Below, one piece after another: positions 6,033-7,607 of a stretch of DNA of 7,607 nucleotides. A program made the translations under genes and the position numbers. This DNA comes from JACOZG01 sp964564105 (GTDB lineage: Bacteria; Patescibacteriota; Minisyncoccia; Phycocordibacterales; JACOZG01). The notes under the pieces are model-generated. The model worked only from the letters and a program-made list of their open reading frames with translations. It searched no databases and was not told the DNA's origin. The DNA lies in contig CAZLZS010000019.1 in assembly GCA_964564105.1 (NCBI GenBank), positions 1 through 7,607 on the forward strand, given 5' to 3'. Numbering within the stretch: position 1 is the stretch's first letter; each line of letters begins with the position of its first letter.

Positions 6033-6162
6033 TCCTCCGCCAACTGCGCTACTCGCGCCCGCAATCCCACACGAAGACGAGTATAAGTTTTCTGGAGTGT
6101 CTTTACGACTTCGCTCAAACCTACTTTATCAAAAATTCCTAACCAATGGAAGCCGCCACGCC

Positions 6163-6183
6163 GCGCCCTCGCGCAGAGTTTTT
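6163..6183 (+). terminator. Weak terminator-like hairpin before the XRE promoter
   Basis: GCGC (6163-6166), loop CCTC and GCGC (6171-6174) are followed by AGAG and five T residues (6179-6183). The 4-bp stem is short. The motif lies in a GC-rich block unlike its surroundings, between divergent genes where no plus-strand transcript needs ending, so it may be fortuitous or may shield the XRE promoter from read-through. The larger pairing GCCGCC (6152-6157) with GGCGGC (6187-6192) encloses it. Confidence 0.2.
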
Positions 6184-6201
6184 GAAGGCGGCGGATATTG
6201 A

Positions 6202-6227
6202 ATAATGTAAAGTATATTTGACATTAT
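6202..6227. promoter_or_regulatory. Operator 1: imperfect 26-bp palindrome upstream of the XRE gene
   Basis: ATAATGT at the left mirrors ACATTAT at the right around a centre reading AAAGTATATTTG; 11 of 13 base pairs are symmetric. The core TGTAAAGT..A..TTGACA is shared with the palindrome at 6852-6877. The right half-site contains the TTGACA -35 box, so a bound repressor would block RNA polymerase directly. The symmetry suits a dimeric XRE-family protein, and the neighbouring gene encodes one. Confidence 0.7.
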
Positions 6228-6247
6228 GGTACTATTTGCCCTACAAT
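6218..6247 (+). promoter_or_regulatory. Promoter of the XRE/DUF2178 operon
   Basis: A consensus -35 TTGACA (6218-6223) is followed after 18 bp by TACAAT (6242-6247). Transcription would begin near 6254, giving a leader of about 18 nt to the ATG at 6272. The -35 lies within operator 1, which predicts autorepression. Confidence 0.65.
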
Positions 6248-6271
6248 CAAATCAATCTTATCAATGTATGT

Positions 6272-6484
6272 ATGCAAGAGATAATTTTAAATCACGTTTA
6301 CGAGTTAAGAACAAAGTCCGACATTACCCAAGAAGCGTTGGCCGAAGCGATTGGAGTAACGCGGCAAACCATCATTGCTATTGAAAAGGGAAATTACACC
6401 CCCTCGGTTATTTTGGCATTGAAAATAGCAAAATTTTTTAAGAAACCTTTAGAAGAAATTTTCTCTATCAGATATGAAAAATAA
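6272..6484 (+). CDS. XRE-family (HTH_3) transcription regulator, 70 residues
   Basis: This small Cro/CI-type DNA-binding protein is essentially one helix-turn-helix domain. Helix 2 is TQEALAEAIG (19-28) and the recognition helix follows at VTRQTIIAIEKG (29-40). The tail NYTPSVILALKIAKFFKKPLEEIF (41-64) is the standard ending of the 65-75-residue regulators usually paired with a DUF2178-type membrane protein. It should bind DNA as a dimer. Its likely sites are the palindromes at 6202-6227, in its own promoter, and 6852-6877, in the thioredoxin promoter, which makes it a local repressor. What relieves repression is unknown; the membrane partner may act in that. The ATG at 6272 is chosen because an earlier in-frame TTG at 6218 lies in the operator and upstream of the transcription start. 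The gene overlaps the next by 11 nt. Confidence 0.92.
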   Translation: MQEIILNHVYELRTKSDITQEALAEAIGVTRQTIIAIEKGNYTPSVILALKIAKFFKKPLEEIFSIRYEK

Positions 6485-6839
6485 CTTACTACAAGAAATT
6501 ATTGTGTCTGGGGTGCTCATCATCCTGCTTGTTTTATTCCTTAATCCTTTTGAGCTTTGGATGCCGCCAATTTTATTGATGATGATGGTGCTGGGTTTTG
6601 TTGTAGTATTCAGTCTGTTTGCCAGCTTTATTTGGAGAGAGAACAACAAAGATGAGAGAGAAGGTCTTCATAAAATGATGGCGGGTCGAATTGCATATCT
6701 CACCGGCACGGTTACATTAGTAATCGCTATTATCATTCAAAGTTTTAGACACGAACTCGATGTTTGGCTCGTGGTTACTTTAGGGGTAATGATTTTGGCA
6801 AAAATTATCGGGCTTATTTACAGTCGAGTAAAAAATTAG
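6474..6839 (+). CDS. DUF2178-like four-helix membrane protein
   Basis: The protein has 121 residues with membrane helices at about 8-24, 31-53, 72-90 and 96-117. The cytoplasmic loop between helices 2 and 3 contains WRENNKDEREGLHKMMAGR (54-72). The DERE motif in that place is the hallmark of the DUF2178 family, whose members sit beside small XRE regulators in many bacteria and archaea. Function is not established; a role in sensing or in controlling the regulator's activity is inferred from the fixed pairing. The start overlaps the end of the XRE gene by 11 nt, so translation is probably coupled. No terminator is seen before the next promoter at 6868. Confidence 0.85.
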   Translation: MKNNLLQEIIVSGVLIILLVLFLNPFELWMPPILLMMMVLGFVVVFSLFASFIWRENNKDEREGLHKMMAGRIAYLTGTVTLVIAIIIQSFRHELDVWLVVTLGVMILAKIIGLIYSRVKN

Positions 6840-6851
6840 TTATCCACAATC

Positions 6852-6877
6852 TTGATGTAAAGTTAACTTGACATCAA
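6852..6877. promoter_or_regulatory. Operator 2: near-perfect 26-bp palindrome upstream of the thioredoxin gene
   Basis: TTGATGT at the left mirrors ACATCAA at the right around AAAGTTAACTTG; 12 of 13 pairs are symmetric. Its 12-bp centre matches operator 1 at 10 of 12 positions. The flanks differ from operator 1 (TTG/CAA against ATA/TAT) yet stay self-complementary in each, which supports real binding sites rather than chance similarity. As in operator 1, the single asymmetric pair improves the -35 on the plus strand (TTGACA against TTTACA on the other strand). Confidence 0.75.
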
Positions 6878-6896
6878 TATAACGCCGCCATATACT
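6868..6896 (+). promoter_or_regulatory. Promoter of the thioredoxin-like/CcdA operon
   Basis: TTGACA (6868-6873), 17 bp, then TATACT (6891-6896): the strongest promoter match in the window. Transcription should start near 6903, with a leader of about 47 nt. The -35 sits inside operator 2. Confidence 0.75.
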
Positions 6897-6949
6897 TTAT
6901 GGTACAAGGTCGTCTAAATTAACTAACTTAATAATATTAACTAAAACAT

Positions 6950-7528
6950 ATGAAAAACAATAATTCGCAAAAGGGTTTTGCGATGCCGATCGTTATCGCA
7001 ATAGTTGCAGTCGTCCTGGTTTTGGGTGGTGTAGTGTACTACGCCAACCAATCTCGAACACAAGAGGATAAGATGGCGCAGGAAAAAGCCATGATGGAAA
7101 ATAAGGAGGGCGAAACCATGATGAAAAAAGAGGGTGGGGCGATGATGGCAAAGTACACAGGCACAGTTCTTGCCGGTAAATCGGCGCCGCTCATTGATTA
7201 CAACAAGGCGGATTACGACGCGGCGGTAAAATCGGATAAACTGGTGGCATTGTATTTCGTTGCGAATTGGTGCCCCATCTGCAAAGTTGAGTTACCCAAA
7301 TTGTACGCGGCGTTCAATGATCTCATTACCGATAAAGTGGTAGGTTTTCAGGTTAATTACAATGACAGCGATACTGATGCCAACGAGAAAGCTCTCGCCA
7401 GCCAATTCGGCGTAGCCTACCAGCATACGAAAGTATTCCTGAAAAATGGGCAGAGAATACTCAAATCCCCAGAGTCGTGGAGCAAGGAACAACATCTTTC
7501 TGAAATTAACAAAGCTCTCACCCAATAA
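6950..7528 (+). CDS. Membrane-anchored thioredoxin-fold protein with Met-rich linker
   Basis: The protein has 192 residues. Residues 11-31 form a hydrophobic anchor preceded by SQKGF. Residues 42-67 are Met-rich (KMAQEKAMMENKEGETMMKK, then AMMAK), a pattern seen in copper-binding proteins. A thioredoxin fold follows from about 72 to 192: KSDKLVALYFVANWCPICK with active-site C108 and C111 (CPIC), a helix, VGFQVNYNDSD, and GVAYQHTKVFLKNG. The usual cis-proline before the Thr of the penultimate strand appears to be His159. Outside the cell it would reduce or oxidise protein thiols. The CcdA-like gene 3 nt downstream would supply electrons from the cytoplasm, as in DsbD and CcdA/TlpA systems. KGF at the N-terminus recalls a prepilin cleavage site, but Glu5 is absent. 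The fold is secure; substrate and metal role are inferred. Confidence 0.88.
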   Translation: MKNNNSQKGFAMPIVIAIVAVVLVLGGVVYYANQSRTQEDKMAQEKAMMENKEGETMMKKEGGAMMAKYTGTVLAGKSAPLIDYNKADYDAAVKSDKLVALYFVANWCPICKVELPKLYAAFNDLITDKVVGFQVNYNDSDTDANEKALASQFGVAYQHTKVFLKNGQRILKSPESWSKEQHLSEINKALTQ

Positions 7529-7531
7529 ATT

Positions 7532-7607
7532 ATGAGCGAATTCTCCATCGCATTTGCTTTCATCGCCGGAATTGTATCTTTCCTTTCCCCGTGCATGTTA
7601 CCGATCA
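7532..7607 (+). CDS. CcdA/DsbD-like thiol-electron transporter (partial, 5' end only)
   Basis: Only 25 codons are present before the right edge. They encode MSEFSIAFAFIAGIVSFLSPCMLPI. The first helix ending in FLSPCMLPI is the signature of the CcdA/DsbD transmembrane family (SPCxxP), which carries reducing power from cytoplasmic thioredoxin to envelope thiol proteins. It starts 3 nt after the thioredoxin-fold gene and shares its promoter at 6868-6896, so that protein is the expected partner. Full-length CcdA proteins are about 220-250 residues with six helices; whether this one is complete cannot be seen. Confidence 0.85.
   Translation, partial: MSEFSIAFAFIAGIVSFLSPCMLPI

Noticed and set aside
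6010..6201. Plus-strand frame with a Pro/Ala-rich start.
   Set aside because: It is antisense to the MerT-like gene and its upstream open frame, and its composition reflects the GC-rich block.
6950..7045. Type IV pilin or pseudopilin N-terminus on the thioredoxin-fold protein.
   Set aside because: KGF precedes a hydrophobic stretch, but residue +5 is not Glu and the mature part is a thioredoxin fold; a plain signal anchor is simpler.

Overview
The window most resembles a small-genome bacterium of the Candidate Phyla Radiation (Patescibacteria, Parcubacteria-like). This is inferred from four things. A winged-helix protein with a Cas2-like domain, of the type abundant in those genomes, stands with no CRISPR array. 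Almost no start codon has a Shine-Dalgarno sequence. The phenylalanyl-tRNA synthetase looks single-chain. A palindromic repeat with ACCCCGTTAGAA arms, which I recall as common in Parcubacteria, lies between two genes. TGA ends the synthetase gene, so the genetic code is probably the standard bacterial one.

Layout. Positions 1-516 (minus) hold a PaaX/Cas2-like regulator, cut by the left edge. A divergent promoter region with a perfect 26-bp palindrome (531-556) separates it from a PheS-type synthetase (608-1780). Four plus-strand genes follow. They encode an anchored Cys-rich protein (1790-2407), an anchored His/Cys protein (2419-2931), a large Cys-rich multi-pass membrane protein (3071-4747) and a secreted beta-domain protein with a C-terminal anchor (4752-5300). 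A palindromic repeat lies between the second and third of these. Two small minus-strand membrane proteins of the MerC and MerT type converge on this set (5409-6032). Next come an overlapping XRE regulator and DUF2178-like membrane protein (6272-6839), then a membrane-anchored thioredoxin-fold protein (6950-7528) and the start of a CcdA/DsbD-type thiol transporter (7532 to the edge).

How it fits together (inference). Every gene from 1790 to 6032 and from 6950 to the edge has a signal peptide, a membrane helix or both, and nearly all carry Cys pairs, Cys clusters, His pairs or Met-rich stretches. The whole looks like an envelope system for a soft metal (mercury or copper) and/or for thiol redox. 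Two near-identical 26-bp palindromes, each overlapping a TTGACA -35 box, lie before the XRE gene and before the thioredoxin gene. The XRE protein probably represses both promoters, tying its own cassette to the redox pair. Several genes here have no function I can name, and the set as a unit is the best candidate for an undescribed system.

No tRNA, rRNA, CRISPR array or insertion sequence was seen. No gene-free stretch exceeds 300 bases; the longest is 6033-6271, which is described under its own entries.
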